NCBI GenBank assembly: GCA_023410475.1
Contig: JAEYPS010000018.1
Location: forward strand, 124,001-188,000
Reading direction: 5' to 3'
Length of the DNA: 64,000 nt
Origin: Bacillota bacterium
GTDB taxonomy: Bacteria > Bacillota > Clostridia > Christensenellales > SZUA-584
This document shows, piece by piece, positions 51,919 through 60,269 of this stretch. Positions within the stretch are counted from its first letter, which is position 1, and each line of letters opens with the position of its first letter. Below the pieces are notes generated by a model, which saw nothing but the letters and a program-made list of their open reading frames with translations, was not told where the DNA came from and did not search any database. A program made the translations under genes and the position numbers.

Positions 51919-53190
51919 ATGAAGCAAGTAAACATTGCGCTCGTAGGGCTGGGGACTGTCGGCGCGGGCGTGTACAAGACTATCGAAATGGAAAAGGCTA
52001 ACATAGAGCACAAAGAGGGCGTATCGCTGCGGATAAAAAAGGTGCTCGCGCTCGAGTATACCGTTGACGTGCCCGAAAGCATAAGGGCTAAGGATTTCTA
52101 CAAGGACGTCATAGGCGATGAAGATATAGACATAGTCATAGAGCTCATAGGAGGCATCGAGCCCGCGAAGTCTTTTATACTCGCCGCGCTTGACGCCGGA
52201 AAGACCGTAGTCACGGCGAATAAAGACCTTATCGCGCAGCATTGGCCCGAGATGAACGCTGCCGCGAAAAAAAGCGGCGCCGGGTTTTATTTTGAAGGCA
52301 GTGTCTGCGGAGGCATACCCATTGTGCGCGCTGTATGGGACAGCCTGCAGGCCAACGAGATAACGTCCATTATGGGCATAATAAACGGCACCACGAACTA
52401 TATACTGACGAAGATGGAAGAGACGAAGGCAAGCTTTGAGGACGTGCTAGTCGAAGCCCAGCAGATGGGGCTCGCCGAGGCGAACCCTAAGAACGACATT
52501 GAGGGTTTCGACGCTATGTACAAGCTCTCTATACTATCGTCGATGGCGTTTCATGCCCGCGTGCCGATAGAGTACATACACCGCGAGGGTATAACGAATG
52601 TCACTCAGCAGGACATACAGTACGCAAACGAGCTTGGGTACACCGTAAAGCTGCTCGCTATAGGCAAAAAGGCCGGCAAAACGATAGAAGCGCGCGTGCA
52701 TCCTACCATGATACCCAAGACGCATCCTCTGGCCTCGGTCAGGGGCTCGTTCAACGCCGTCTATCTGCACGGCAATATCGTCGACGACATAATGCTGTAC
52801 GGCAAGGGAGCGGGCTCCATGCCGACGGCGAGCGCCGTTGTGTCAGATGTGGTATACGCCGCGCAGCGCGACAGCCACAAATATACGACGTTCTACAACG
52901 AAGCAAGCGTCGCTGCCGAGCTGTCGTTTGAAGACAACTGGGAGAGCGAATTCTTCCTCCACTTCGTAGTGCAGGATTCGCCCGGCGTGCTCGCCAAGAT
53001 ATCGGGAATATTCGCGAATTACAGCGTCAGCATCGCGTCAGTGATACAAAAAGGACACGGCGACGAAAGCGTGCCTCTTATATTCATAACCCATACGGCA
53101 AAGGAAATTTCGGTAAAGCGCGCTTTGGAGGAGATAGAGCATATCCCCGAGGTTCTGCGCATTGCGAATATGATACGCGTCGAAAGGTAG
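51919..53190 (+). CDS. hom: Homoserine dehydrogenase with ACT domain
   Basis: The 423-residue enzyme reduces aspartate semialdehyde to homoserine. It has the NAD(P) loop VGLGTVGAGVY, the catalytic lysine in TANKDLIAQHW and the GTTNYILTKM motif. A C-terminal ACT domain begins near residue 345 (FLHFVVQDSPGVLAKISGIF), for threonine feedback. It lies just after coaX, which is unusual but may simply reflect shared transcription; no other threonine gene is in the window. Confidence 0.96.
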   Translation: MKQVNIALVGLGTVGAGVYKTIEMEKANIEHKEGVSLRIKKVLALEYTVDVPESIRAKDFYKDVIGDEDIDIVIELIGGIEPAKSFILAALDAGKTVVTANKDLIAQHWPEMNAAAKKSGAGFYFEGSVCGGIPIVRAVWDSLQANEITSIMGIINGTTNYILTKMEETKASFEDVLVEAQQMGLAEANPKNDIEGFDAMYKLSILSSMAFHARVPIEYIHREGITNVTQQDIQYANELGYTVKLLAIGKKAGKTIEARVHPTMIPKTHPLASVRGSFNAVYLHGNIVDDIMLYGKGAGSMPTASAVVSDVVYAAQRDSHKYTTFYNEASVAAELSFEDNWESEFFLHFVVQDSPGVLAKISGIFANYSVSIASVIQKGHGDESVPLIFITHTAKEISVKRALEEIEHIPEVLRIANMIRVER

Positions 53191-53200
53191 GTATATCACA

Positions 53201-53548
53201 ATGCTGACCGAGCAAAAGAATATGCAGCTCGAAACAAGGGATAATATGCGCGGCGGAGAAGGAAGCGTCGATATACTGCACGCTGTTCCAAAAGAGCATC
53301 TGCCCGCGAAGGCCCGCCTGTTTTCCCTGATAACTCTGAAAAAAGGATGCGGCGTAGGCAGGCACGAACACAGCGCAGAATCCGAAGTGTACTACGCGAT
53401 TTCGGGAGAGGGCATGCTCGACGACAACGGAACGCTGCGGCCGTTCAAAAAGGGCGACTGCCATGTATGCAATAGCGGCGGCTTTCACGCTGTATCGAAC
53501 GAGCGCGAAGAGCCTTTCGTTCTTATCGCCGCGATAATACTCGACTGA
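53201..53548 (+). CDS. Cupin-domain protein
   Basis: The 115-residue protein is a single cupin barrel with metal motif one around GRHEHSAESEVYYAISGEG and motif two GDCHVCNSGGFHAV. Such small cupins bind metals and sometimes sugars or cofactors; no specific role is apparent. It is ten bases after hom, so probably in the coaX-hom transcript, with a terminator after it. Confidence 0.88.
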   Translation: MLTEQKNMQLETRDNMRGGEGSVDILHAVPKEHLPAKARLFSLITLKKGCGVGRHEHSAESEVYYAISGEGMLDDNGTLRPFKKGDCHVCNSGGFHAVSNEREEPFVLIAAIILD

Positions 53549-53588
53549 CAAACGCGGCTGCGTTTTGTGTCCATTTGAGGAAAATTAG

Positions 53589-53613
53589 AAAAGCGCTGCT
53601 TCGCGCTTTTTTA
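53589..53613 (+). terminator. Terminator after the hom-cupin transcript
   Basis: AAAAGCGC and GCGCTTTT form an eight-bp stem with a six-base loop, followed by TTAATT. It also overlaps the last bases of the convergent small gene. Confidence 0.8.
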
Positions 53614-53883
53614 ATTATAATGATCCTTATTTAGAATAACATCTATTTTATCTCTTACCTGACCTAGAAGCTCCCTCGCTTCCCCGGCAGAAAGCGAGTG
53701 GTAATCGTTTTTATAGCAGGCGTGCCACAGCCTGAGGCTAAGCTTATCTATGTCCTTCTTGATGGCGCCCATTTCGTCTTTTAAAGAAGCAAACGTTTCC
53801 TTTTCCTTTTTTGTGGCCCGCGCCTTTTTTTCGAGGTTTACTCCCCCCACTATCTTCGCTATCCGCTCTTTAACTTCGTCCAT
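53611..53883 (-). CDS. Small helical protein of unknown function
   Basis: This 90-residue, charged, mostly helical protein has no membrane segment. The middle (KKEKETFASLKDEMGAIKKD) looks like a coiled coil, followed by LWHACYKNDYHSLS. Its start overlaps the MBL-hydrolase stop by one base, so the two are coupled. No family recognised. Confidence 0.65.
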   Translation of the reverse strand: MDEVKERIAKIVGGVNLEKKARATKKEKETFASLKDEMGAIKKDIDKLSLRLWHACYKNDYHSLSAGEARELLGQVRDKIDVILNKDHYN

Positions 53884-54716
53884 TATATTTCTATCACGTC
53901 TCCCGTTTGCATTTTTTTGACCTGCGCCAGCATCTCGAGCTTCTCAAACGGCTTCTCGCCGGTGCAGTGGCCTGTGTAAACCTTTTTTATCCTGTTGTCA
54001 CTAAGATACTTCGCTATGGCGTTTATCTCGTGCCCCGGCTCCTGCTTTACCCTCATACCGCAGCGCTTTGCGCCGTCGAGATGGAACCCGCCCGCAACTC
54101 CTTCTATTTCTCCGAATTTCTCCTTTGCGCTCATCAGTATGTTCAGAAGGCCGCTGTGGGAACATGCAGTTATAACCGAAGCGCCTTCCTCTCCCTTAAC
54201 CGCAATAAAAAGCTCGTGCTTAAGGTCATCGCGAACAAACTCTTCGTCCTGCTTTTTGTACATCAGAGAGGAAAACCGTGGGGTGTTCCTTTGTATATCC
54301 GCGTTTGCCGCGAATACCCCTTGCGCTATCTGCGTATCTTCGTTTATGAATACTATCCTGTCGCTGTATTTCTCCAAAACGCCCGGCTCTATCCCGACGT
54401 ATTTATACTTGCCGTATCGCTTAATATAGTATTTGCCGACTGCCTCACGCTTCATATATACCCTCGCGGCCTTGTTTAGCTCGAGAAAAAACTTAAGTCC
54501 TCCCGCGTGATCGTAATGGGCATGCGATATGACGCAGGCGTCCACTTTCGAAAGATCAACGCCCAAAAGCGTTGCGTTATATACAAAAGAATCGGAAGCC
54601 CCGGTGTCAAACAATATCCTCTTGCCGCCGTGCTTGAAATAAAAGCTGAGGCCATGCTCGGCTATATAGCCGGAGCCGCTTCGTTTGCTGTCCTCTATCA
54701 ATACGATAATCTGCAT
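53883..54716 (-). CDS. MBL-fold metallo-hydrolase
   Basis: The 277-residue protein has the metal motif HAHYDHAGG (about residues 65-73), further ligands near CSHSGLLN and GGFHLDG, and VYTGHCTGEKPF at the C-terminus. It resembles the COG1237 group annotated after an archaeal aminobenzene-phosphate synthase, whose bacterial members have unknown substrates. N-terminal IIVLIEDSKRSGSGYIAEHG also fits the group. Coupled to the small helical gene downstream. Confidence 0.88.
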   Translation of the reverse strand: MQIIVLIEDSKRSGSGYIAEHGLSFYFKHGGKRILFDTGASDSFVYNATLLGVDLSKVDACVISHAHYDHAGGLKFFLELNKAARVYMKREAVGKYYIKRYGKYKYVGIEPGVLEKYSDRIVFINEDTQIAQGVFAANADIQRNTPRFSSLMYKKQDEEFVRDDLKHELFIAVKGEEGASVITACSHSGLLNILMSAKEKFGEIEGVAGGFHLDGAKRCGMRVKQEPGHEINAIAKYLSDNRIKKVYTGHCTGEKPFEKLEMLAQVKKMQTGDVIEI

Positions 54717-55078
54717 TGTTCCCTCCCGTTTTCAAGCTCCACTAAGCAAAAATGAACATAACATTGCCCCGGGGTTTGCTTTGCCGTAAACGCCAAGCAG
54801 CGCCTTCGCTGCATATATGAAAGAATAAGCCGCGCATCAAGATCTTGCCAGTCTCTGAGAGTTTGCTGAAGGTGTTTTTATTATTGATCATACCGCCGCC
54901 TTTTCATAGATTACGGTATCCGATATTATTCTATCACTAGCCGCTGTAAACATCAACCATCTGAAAAACAACTTTGCCTCAATATTGATGGCGGCAAACA
55001 TTACTATAACTCTATTGCATTTAAAATAATAAACCCCGAAAAAATCGGGCTTTGGTTTTCTGTATAAGATTTAATATG
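54717..55078. other. Gene-free stretch with weak terminator and a doubtful micro-ORF
   Basis: A minus-strand frame of 37 codons (54888-55001, MFAAINIEAKLFFRWLMFTA...) has plausible amino acid content but no ribosome site; it may be a fragment of a lost gene. A CCCGA / TCGGG hairpin at 55035-55049 with T-rich tail is a possible terminator. Nothing else is evident. Confidence 0.35.
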
Positions 55079-55249
55079 CTAGACTTTCCTGTGACTAGAG
55101 CCAGTTGTGTTCGTTTTTGACTTCAATATGTATAGGTCAGGGGCGCCATATACCTGTTCACCGCGTACCAGCGCTGTAGTGTCATCTAAAATAATAGCAA
55201 ATCCCATACCACAGTTAATACCATCGCTTAAAATATCCTTCAGTGTTTT
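55079..55249 (-). pseudogene. C-terminal remnant of a protein gene
   Basis: A minus-strand frame of 56 codons before TAG at 55079 reads like a genuine protein end, including KTLKDILSDGINCGMGFAII and LVRGEQVYGAPDLYILKS. There is no start codon with a ribosome site; upstream the frame runs straight into the 96-bp repeat unit. It is probably the 3' end of a gene whose front was replaced by the repeat array. The original family is not recognised. Confidence 0.5.
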
Positions 55250-55781
55250 AGCGGGTGCTGAATCGCTCCGCTCCCTTCGGTCGCTTTCACGCCGCCTCGC
55301 CTGCCTTCATCCGCCACTGGCGGCGGCGGGCTCGTGTTCGATTCCCTACCAACTCATTTCCAAACAAAAAGCCGGCGGTTTGCCGGTTAGTAAAATTGGG
55401 GCCCCCGCGAAGCACAGCTTCGTGGGGAAAAGGAGGAGCAAGGTAGCGCGCGGATGTTTTGCATAAAGTGCAAAACGGAGCAAAGCGAACTTTGCTCTGA
55501 CGCGGAGCGGGTGCTGAATCGCTCCGCTCCCTTCGGTCGCTTTCACGCCGCCTCGCCTGCCTTCATCCGCCACTGGCGGCGGCAGGCTAGTGTTCGATTC
55601 CTCCATAATCATTTCCAAAACAAATGGCCCCACGAGGGGGCCGTGTGTTTTGGAGCGGGTGATGGGAATCGCTCCGGGGCGCAACTACTTGTATTACTCT
55701 CTACGTTTCGTTTGCGCCCCTATCACGCCGCCTCGCCCGCATTCATCTGCCACTGGCAGCGGCGGGCTCGTGTTCGATTCC
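55250..55781. repeat. Repeat array next to tRNA-Gly, three units
   Basis: Units at 55250-55345 and 55506-55601 are 96 bases long and nearly identical (two visible differences). A third, 55654-55781, keeps both ends but has a different middle. Each unit opens like the antisense of the tRNA-Gly acceptor and T arm (AGCGGGTGnTGnnAATCG-like) and closes with GTGTTCGATTCC. Units two and three are followed by the same CCAAAACAAA / TTTGTTTTGG hairpin. Frames running through it are not considered genes. Confidence 0.75.
55615..55653. repeat. Hairpin, internal copy of the tRNA-Gly downstream terminator
   Basis: CCAAAACAAATGGCCCC pairs with GGGGGCCGTGTGTTTTGG. It is nearly identical to the hairpin at 55794-55832 that directly follows tRNA-Gly, and is followed by a copy of the tRNA 3' end. 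Confidence 0.7.
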
Positions 55782-55793
55782 TCCATCTTAATT

Positions 55794-55832
55794 CCAAAAC
55801 AAATGGCCCCACGAGGGGGCCGTTTGTTTTGG
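55794..55832 (-). terminator. Hairpin following tRNA-Gly
   Basis: CCAAAACAAA (55794-55803) and TTTGTTTTGG (55823-55832) plus GGCCCC / GGGGCC form a long stem that begins within the encoded CCA end of the tRNA. It probably terminates the tRNA transcript. Confidence 0.65.
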
Positions 55833-55903
55833 AGCGGGTGATGGGAATCGAACCCACGTAACCAGCTTGGGAAGCTGGCACTCTGCCATTGAGTTACACC
55901 CGC
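55830..55903 (-). tRNA. tRNA-Gly, anticodon CCC
   Basis: On the minus strand a complete cloverleaf is visible: acceptor GCGGGTG / CACCCGC, anticodon arm CCAGC-TTCCCAA-GCTGG with anticodon CCC, T arm GTGGGTTCGATTCCCAT, discriminator T and encoded CCA. It decodes GGG. It is a single tRNA gene. Confidence 0.95.
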
Positions 55904-56062
55904 GAAACGATGAAACTAATTATAGCACATGGCGCTCATTTTGCAATACCTTATCGGCTCTTAGCCTCTGCGTAACAACATAGCCTTTTTAAGCATACAT
56001 TATTTACGGAAAGCATATAAAACTTTTCACGCGGGTCGGATGTCCGCAGAAAGGAATCGCAC

Positions 56063-56962
56063 ATGGCCACAAACAGCGTATCGCTTGAAGGTTACGAGTT
56101 CGAACTCAAAGGCTATTGCTTTGGCAAAGGCAAAACTACGGTTATCATAAGCGTTTCTGGCAACGGAAGCACGGCTGCGGCGCTTACCGGATGGATACTC
56201 GAGGTAAACCCCGAGGAAGACAAGAAAACCGAGCTTAACATATTATCGTGCGAGAAAAGGAAGGGCAACGGGCCGTGGGTTGCGGCGGTAGCCGAAAATA
56301 CTACATATGAGCTCATTGGCGATGTCGGCATATCGGGAGTACTCATAGAAGAGCGCGTCGGTGAAGGCGCGGACGATACGGCGGTCGAATTCAGGCTGAC
56401 ATTTGAAGGCGAAGCAGAACCTTTCGCAATTCGTGTAGCTTACATATCGGGTGAAGACGTATTCGTATCCTGCGTTGTCATGGGCCTTGAGCCTCCCGAA
56501 AAGCTGTGGCTCACCCCTGTAAAAAAATCATTTTGCCTTTATGTCGTCGTATCGGACGGCTACAAGCCTGAAGTCTGCAAAGCAAATGTCTCTGTATCAA
56601 AGAGAGGTGTTTTCCTATCACATGAAAAAGGCTCGTTCAACGTGGACGACGGACAGTTTTCGTCGGTAATGTCTTTAAAAGCCGACGTTGTGGGAAGCGT
56701 AAAGGTAATCGCGTCCGTACCTCTTAAAAACTCCACGGCGAGCGGCGATACCGTCTCGGTCTCAGCCTGCGACTGCTTCGAGCTTTGCGAGACGGTGTGT
56801 TATCTGAACGGGGATTCTCTTCTTAATATGAGGGATATAGCCGTCAACCCTGTACGCAAATCGTTTGATATGACGCTGCTGAATTCGCGCTGCGGCAAAT
56901 CGGTATACCGCCTCGACGGAGATTTTATCATAGACTGCAAGCGCTGCGGGCCGGACGCATAA
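56063..56962 (+). CDS. Beta-rich protein of unknown function
   Basis: The 299-residue protein lacks a signal peptide and membrane helices. It alternates hydrophobic and charged residues in a pattern suggesting two to three beta-sandwich domains (about residues 1-125, 125-220, 220-299). About ten cysteines are scattered, many in the last 60 residues (SACDCFELCETVCYLNG, CKRCGPDA). A GAAAGGAA site supports the ATG. No family recognised; alone between tRNA-Gly and the convergent trxA. Confidence 0.65.
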   Translation: MATNSVSLEGYEFELKGYCFGKGKTTVIISVSGNGSTAAALTGWILEVNPEEDKKTELNILSCEKRKGNGPWVAAVAENTTYELIGDVGISGVLIEERVGEGADDTAVEFRLTFEGEAEPFAIRVAYISGEDVFVSCVVMGLEPPEKLWLTPVKKSFCLYVVVSDGYKPEVCKANVSVSKRGVFLSHEKGSFNVDDGQFSSVMSLKADVVGSVKVIASVPLKNSTASGDTVSVSACDCFELCETVCYLNGDSLLNMRDIAVNPVRKSFDMTLLNSRCGKSVYRLDGDFIIDCKRCGPDA

Positions 56963-57007
56963 ACGCTCCGCGCACCGCAGTAAAACTTCGTCTTGAATCA
57001 GCGCAGT

Positions 57008-57040
57008 AAAAAAACAGACCATATTATGATCTGTTTTTTT
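57008..57040. terminator. Bidirectional terminator between 56962 and trxA
   Basis: AAAAAAACAGA and TCTGTTTTTTT form a perfect stem with an 11-base loop, A and T rich on both sides. It serves both convergent genes. Confidence 0.85.
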
Positions 57041-57048
57041 ATAGGAGA

Positions 57049-57369
57049 CTAGCTTGTTATCGCCTTGTCAAGAACGCTTTCGTAATATTTCTGCGGCCTT
57101 ACTCCCACCGCGCTGTCGATAACCTTACCGTTCTTTATCACGTAGACGCTGGGTATACTCATGATTCCAAACTGCTCCGCTAGAGCGCGCTGTTCGTCTA
57201 TGTTGACCTTGCCGATGACAGCCTTGCCTTCGTATTTCTGTGAAAGATTATCGATTGAAGGAGCTATCATCATGCAGGGCGTGCACCACGTCGCCCAGAA
57301 ATCCAAAAGCACCGGTTTATCCGTATTCATTACTTCCTTAATGTTTTCCAATGTTACCTGTTTCGCCAT
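57049..57369 (-). CDS. trxA: Thioredoxin with CTPC active site
   Basis: The 106-residue protein has the thioredoxin fold with LLDFWATWCTPCMMIAPSI; the redox pair is Cys29-Cys32. The usual CGPC is CTPC here, which should shift the redox potential. The cis-proline region MSIPSVYVIKNG is intact. Length is standard. No thioredoxin reductase is adjacent. A GAAAGGAAG site precedes the ATG. Confidence 0.94.
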   Translation of the reverse strand: MAKQVTLENIKEVMNTDKPVLLDFWATWCTPCMMIAPSIDNLSQKYEGKAVIGKVNIDEQRALAEQFGIMSIPSVYVIKNGKVIDSAVGVRPQKYYESVLDKAITS

Positions 57370-57549
57370 TATTATCTTCCTTTCTTAAAGAGGGCTTTGC
57401 CACCTTGCGTCTTGGTTGTTCCCCTTATTATTACTTTATTTGCTTTGCTGTAAATAAAGAATATAATAACGCGATTTTTTTATCCGTGATAATGTTACAT
57501 TTAAAGCTAAAATATTTTTAGCATAGAAAAGGCCGATTTTTGCCGATAA

Positions 57550-58182
57550 CTAAGGCTTTCTTGGCAACATTACTTTTCCGCGTTCAAGTTTAAGGATGTT
57601 CTTTTCTTCCATCTTTTTGAGCTGCCGCGATATTACTTCTCTTGAAGAGCCAATATCTATAGCCATCTTTTCATGCGTCGTTTTAATCTCGCCCTTCTCG
57701 TTGGCGTTTTGCTTTACATACTCCAGAATCCTCTCTTCGATGCTTATGAATATAAGCATTTCAATCGTTTCCATTGACGTGATAAGTTTTTGAGCGAGTG
57801 AGTTGAACACAAATGTTTTGAAGGCTTCGCTCCTTGCGAACAGCTCTTTGAATATCTCGGGCGATATTATATAAAGCGTGCTTTGCTGCTCGGCCTTTAT
57901 AGAAAAGTCGTACTCAACGTCACCCATCGCGCAGATCGACGCCAAAAGGCAGACCTCGCCCTCGCTTATCCTGTAGAGCGTTACTTCCCTTCCCTTTTCG
58001 GATATCCGAAACAGCCGCAGGCTCCCTTTTACCACCATAGGAACACCGTTGCAGCGGGTGTGATCGCCCGTCATTATCTGCCCGTTATCCAGCTCTTTTC
58101 TAAGCACGGTATCCCGAAGGAGCTTCTTGTCCGCTTCGTTCAACTTCAGATAAAACCCGAACTTCTCAAAAATGTCTTTCAT
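57550..58182 (-). CDS. Crp/Fnr-family transcriptional regulator
   Basis: The 210-residue protein has a cyclic-nucleotide-type effector domain (about residues 15-120) and a C-terminal winged helix with KMAIDIGSSREVISRQLKKM as recognition helix. Cysteines in the N-terminal half (for example CNGVP, CLLASICAMG) could hold a cluster but do not form the standard Fnr motif. Probably responds to redox or a nucleotide. Next to trxA but with a 180-base gap. Confidence 0.9.
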   Translation of the reverse strand: MKDIFEKFGFYLKLNEADKKLLRDTVLRKELDNGQIMTGDHTRCNGVPMVVKGSLRLFRISEKGREVTLYRISEGEVCLLASICAMGDVEYDFSIKAEQQSTLYIISPEIFKELFARSEAFKTFVFNSLAQKLITSMETIEMLIFISIEERILEYVKQNANEKGEIKTTHEKMAIDIGSSREVISRQLKKMEEKNILKLERGKVMLPRKP

Positions 58183-58329
58183 GGATACCCTCCCTTTATT
58201 CGATTGTATTCCCCTGTTTCCATTATAATGTTTACTCTGTCAACAATCCAGCCTAATATAATACAATACTTTCTTTTTGTTTACACAATATAGCGACATG
58301 TATATAATTATGTAACATAGGGATGTATG

Positions 58330-58638
58330 ATGAAAAAAGCTGTCGTTTTATTTCTGTTGACAATAATTTTACTGATTTCTTCCTGCGTTTCAGATACCGC
58401 GGCGTCCGGAGGAGTCGTTATGCGCGGCGAACGCCCTTATATCACCGATCTGGAGTCTTATTATAAAGATGAAGAAATAGTATACGTTACAAAGAGCGGC
58501 AAGAAATATCACAAGGAAGGCTGCCCGCATCTTAGATCCTCAAAGATAATGATATCGCTCGAGCAGGCGCTGATGGAGGGCAAAGAGCCCTGCAGCAGAT
58601 GCTTTTGGGATAATGCGTCAATCAAAGAGCCTGATTGA
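58330..58638 (+). CDS. Small lipoprotein with Cys-His motif
   Basis: From the second ATG (AGGG seven bases upstream) the protein is 102 residues. A signal peptide ends in ISSC, a lipobox. The C-terminal 40 residues have KYHKEGCPHLRSSKIM and then EALMEGKEPCSRC, the short zinc-binding-like motif found at the end of many secreted nucleases and Ada-type modules. Only this motif is present, with no enzyme domain. It overlaps the convergent phosphatase gene by 17 bases. Confidence 0.75.
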   Translation: MKKAVVLFLLTIILLISSCVSDTAASGGVVMRGERPYITDLESYYKDEEIVYVTKSGKKYHKEGCPHLRSSKIMISLEQALMEGKEPCSRCFWDNASIKEPD

Positions 58639-59215
58639 ACCGGGCGATGCGCCACTCTCCTTCGTCTGTGTCAAAATCAACAATGCTCAGCCCTGCCATA
58701 CTCGTTTTAAACTTATACCGCATATACGGCGGCAGCCCGAGTATATTGCACAAAAGTATTCTTATAAATCCGTCGTGGCTTACCACCATGATGTTTCCCT
58801 TCTCGTATTTCATTTGGTTCATAAAACTGTCCTGCCTCTTAAAGACGTCAGCGCCGCACTCACCTCCCGGAAACTCAACGTCCTCTTTGTGCTCCAAAAG
58901 CTTCTTCCAGAACTCCGGAAATACCTCCATTGCCTGCTCTTGCGTCATGCCCGCGAGCTTTCCGATATTCATCTCGTTGACGCGCCCGTCGACAATTATC
59001 GGAAGGCCTTTTAACTGCGCCGCAGGCAACGCTGTCTGATACGTCCTTTGATATTCGCTGACGATGATCTTGCTGATATCGATATTTGAAAAGTATTCCG
59101 CAACTCGGACGGCGTCGTCCATCCCCTCTTCGCTCAAGGGTTCGTCAGTGAATCCCAGAGCTTCATTGTAGTAATTACTCTTTGCTTTATGGCCGTGCCT
59201 AACAAAATAAATCAT
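58622..59215 (-). CDS. Histidine phosphatase family protein
   Basis: The 197-residue protein begins MIYFVRHGHKAKSN with the catalytic RHG motif and has the second histidine in VVSHDGFIRILLCN. It belongs to the phosphoglycerate-mutase-like superfamily. The start at 59215 follows GAGG; an upstream in-frame ATG would extend into the serine-hydrolase stop. Substrate unknown. It is just downstream of the serine hydrolase on the same strand. Confidence 0.88.
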   Translation of the reverse strand: MIYFVRHGHKAKSNYYNEALGFTDEPLSEEGMDDAVRVAEYFSNIDISKIIVSEYQRTYQTALPAAQLKGLPIIVDGRVNEMNIGKLAGMTQEQAMEVFPEFWKKLLEHKEDVEFPGGECGADVFKRQDSFMNQMKYEKGNIMVVSHDGFIRILLCNILGLPPYMRYKFKTSMAGLSIVDFDTDEGEWRIARFNQAL

Positions 59216-59258
59216 ATAAACCTCACATAAACGCCCGTAACGGAACTTCAAATTGCGC

Positions 59259-60257
59259 TCAGAGCTCATCAATTGCTGCTAGCAGCTCGCGCCTCAGTTT
59301 CCACACGTTGCATCCCGTATTGCTTACAGCCGTTATCCCGATGCCGCTTTCTATGTCATAGCCAGATATAAAGCTTACGCCCGGGTCCTGCCCCTGAATA
59401 TACGGCGTATACGAACCGTCTTGCGTACACTCGAGCCACACGCCGCAGCCGTAATACTGACCGCCGCCGCTCTGCGGCTTCATCATCTCGCTCAGCATGA
59501 CGTCTGAGATAAGCCTTTCCTCCAGCAGTCCCATCCAGAACCTGTCTATATTCGTAACTGTGGTATATGCTCCACCCGCGCCCGTTCCCTTGGCGTCGAC
59601 GCTGTATATGTTCGTATAGTATTCCTGCCGCTCTTCGTCCCATATGTATGCGTTTGCGCACTTGGCGGGCAGCCTGTCCAGCTCAAAGTATCCCGTGCCC
59701 GCCATGCCGCACGGCTCAAATACGCTCTTGCGCAGAAACACGTCAAACGGCATAGACGTTAACTTTTCAATTATAAGCCCCAGCACAACGTATCCTGTGT
59801 TGTTATACTGAAACCGCTCTCCTTTGGGGTGCATCATAGGTTTGTCGATGAACAGAGGGATAAGATCCTCGTTAGTCCTTATCTTATAATTCGGGTAGTC
59901 CTTCCACAGATCGGCATATTCCGTCATCACGCTTTCGTCGAAATAGTCGGGAATACCCGACGTATGATTGAGAAGCTGCTTAACGGTAATACCCCTGTCG
60001 ATGCTCTTAAGGTCAAAATCCAGAAGTTCCCCTATAGTGTCGCCAAAGCTTAACATGCCCTGCTCTATGAGCTGTAATATGCCGACCGCAACGAACACCT
60101 TGCCCGCCGAAGCGGTGGGGAACCTTGTACCCGTTTCGTTCGGTATCCTGTTCGGCATATCGGCATAGCCATACGCACGCTCGAAAATTACTTTATCGCC
60201 TTTTCTTATCAGGATGCAGCCGCTGAAGTCGTTACTTATTATACTGTCTGATAACAT
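59259..60257 (-). CDS. Serine hydrolase, class C beta-lactamase-like
   Basis: The 332-residue protein has SAGK (Ser50-Lys53, the SxxK motif) and YNN (Tyr151-Asn153, the YxN motif), plus NHTSGIPDYF, all typical of beta-lactamase family S12 hydrolases. No signal peptide is present, so it is probably cytoplasmic and more likely an esterase or peptidase than a resistance enzyme. It starts 12 bases after the interrupted gene on the same strand. Confidence 0.9.
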   Translation of the reverse strand: MLSDSIISNDFSGCILIRKGDKVIFERAYGYADMPNRIPNETGTRFPTASAGKVFVAVGILQLIEQGMLSFGDTIGELLDFDLKSIDRGITVKQLLNHTSGIPDYFDESVMTEYADLWKDYPNYKIRTNEDLIPLFIDKPMMHPKGERFQYNNTGYVVLGLIIEKLTSMPFDVFLRKSVFEPCGMAGTGYFELDRLPAKCANAYIWDEERQEYYTNIYSVDAKGTGAGGAYTTVTNIDRFWMGLLEERLISDVMLSEMMKPQSGGGQYYGCGVWLECTQDGSYTPYIQGQDPGVSFISGYDIESGIGITAVSNTGCNVWKLRRELLAAIDEL

Positions 60258-60269
60258 AATGTCACTCTT

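Noticed and set aside
55250..55781. Possible CRISPR array
   Set aside because: Only three units of about 96-128 bases, with unequal intervening sequence and no cas genes; unit structure matches tRNA-derived repeats instead.
55454..55861. Open frames across the repeat array, including one ending in an ERVMGIEPT-like sequence
   Set aside because: They run through the repeats and the tRNA-Gly gene antisense strand; such peptides are familiar artefacts of tRNA-flanking sequence and lack ribosome sites.
58330..58638. Secreted nuclease
   Set aside because: Only the short Cys-His terminal motif is present; no nuclease domain is encoded.
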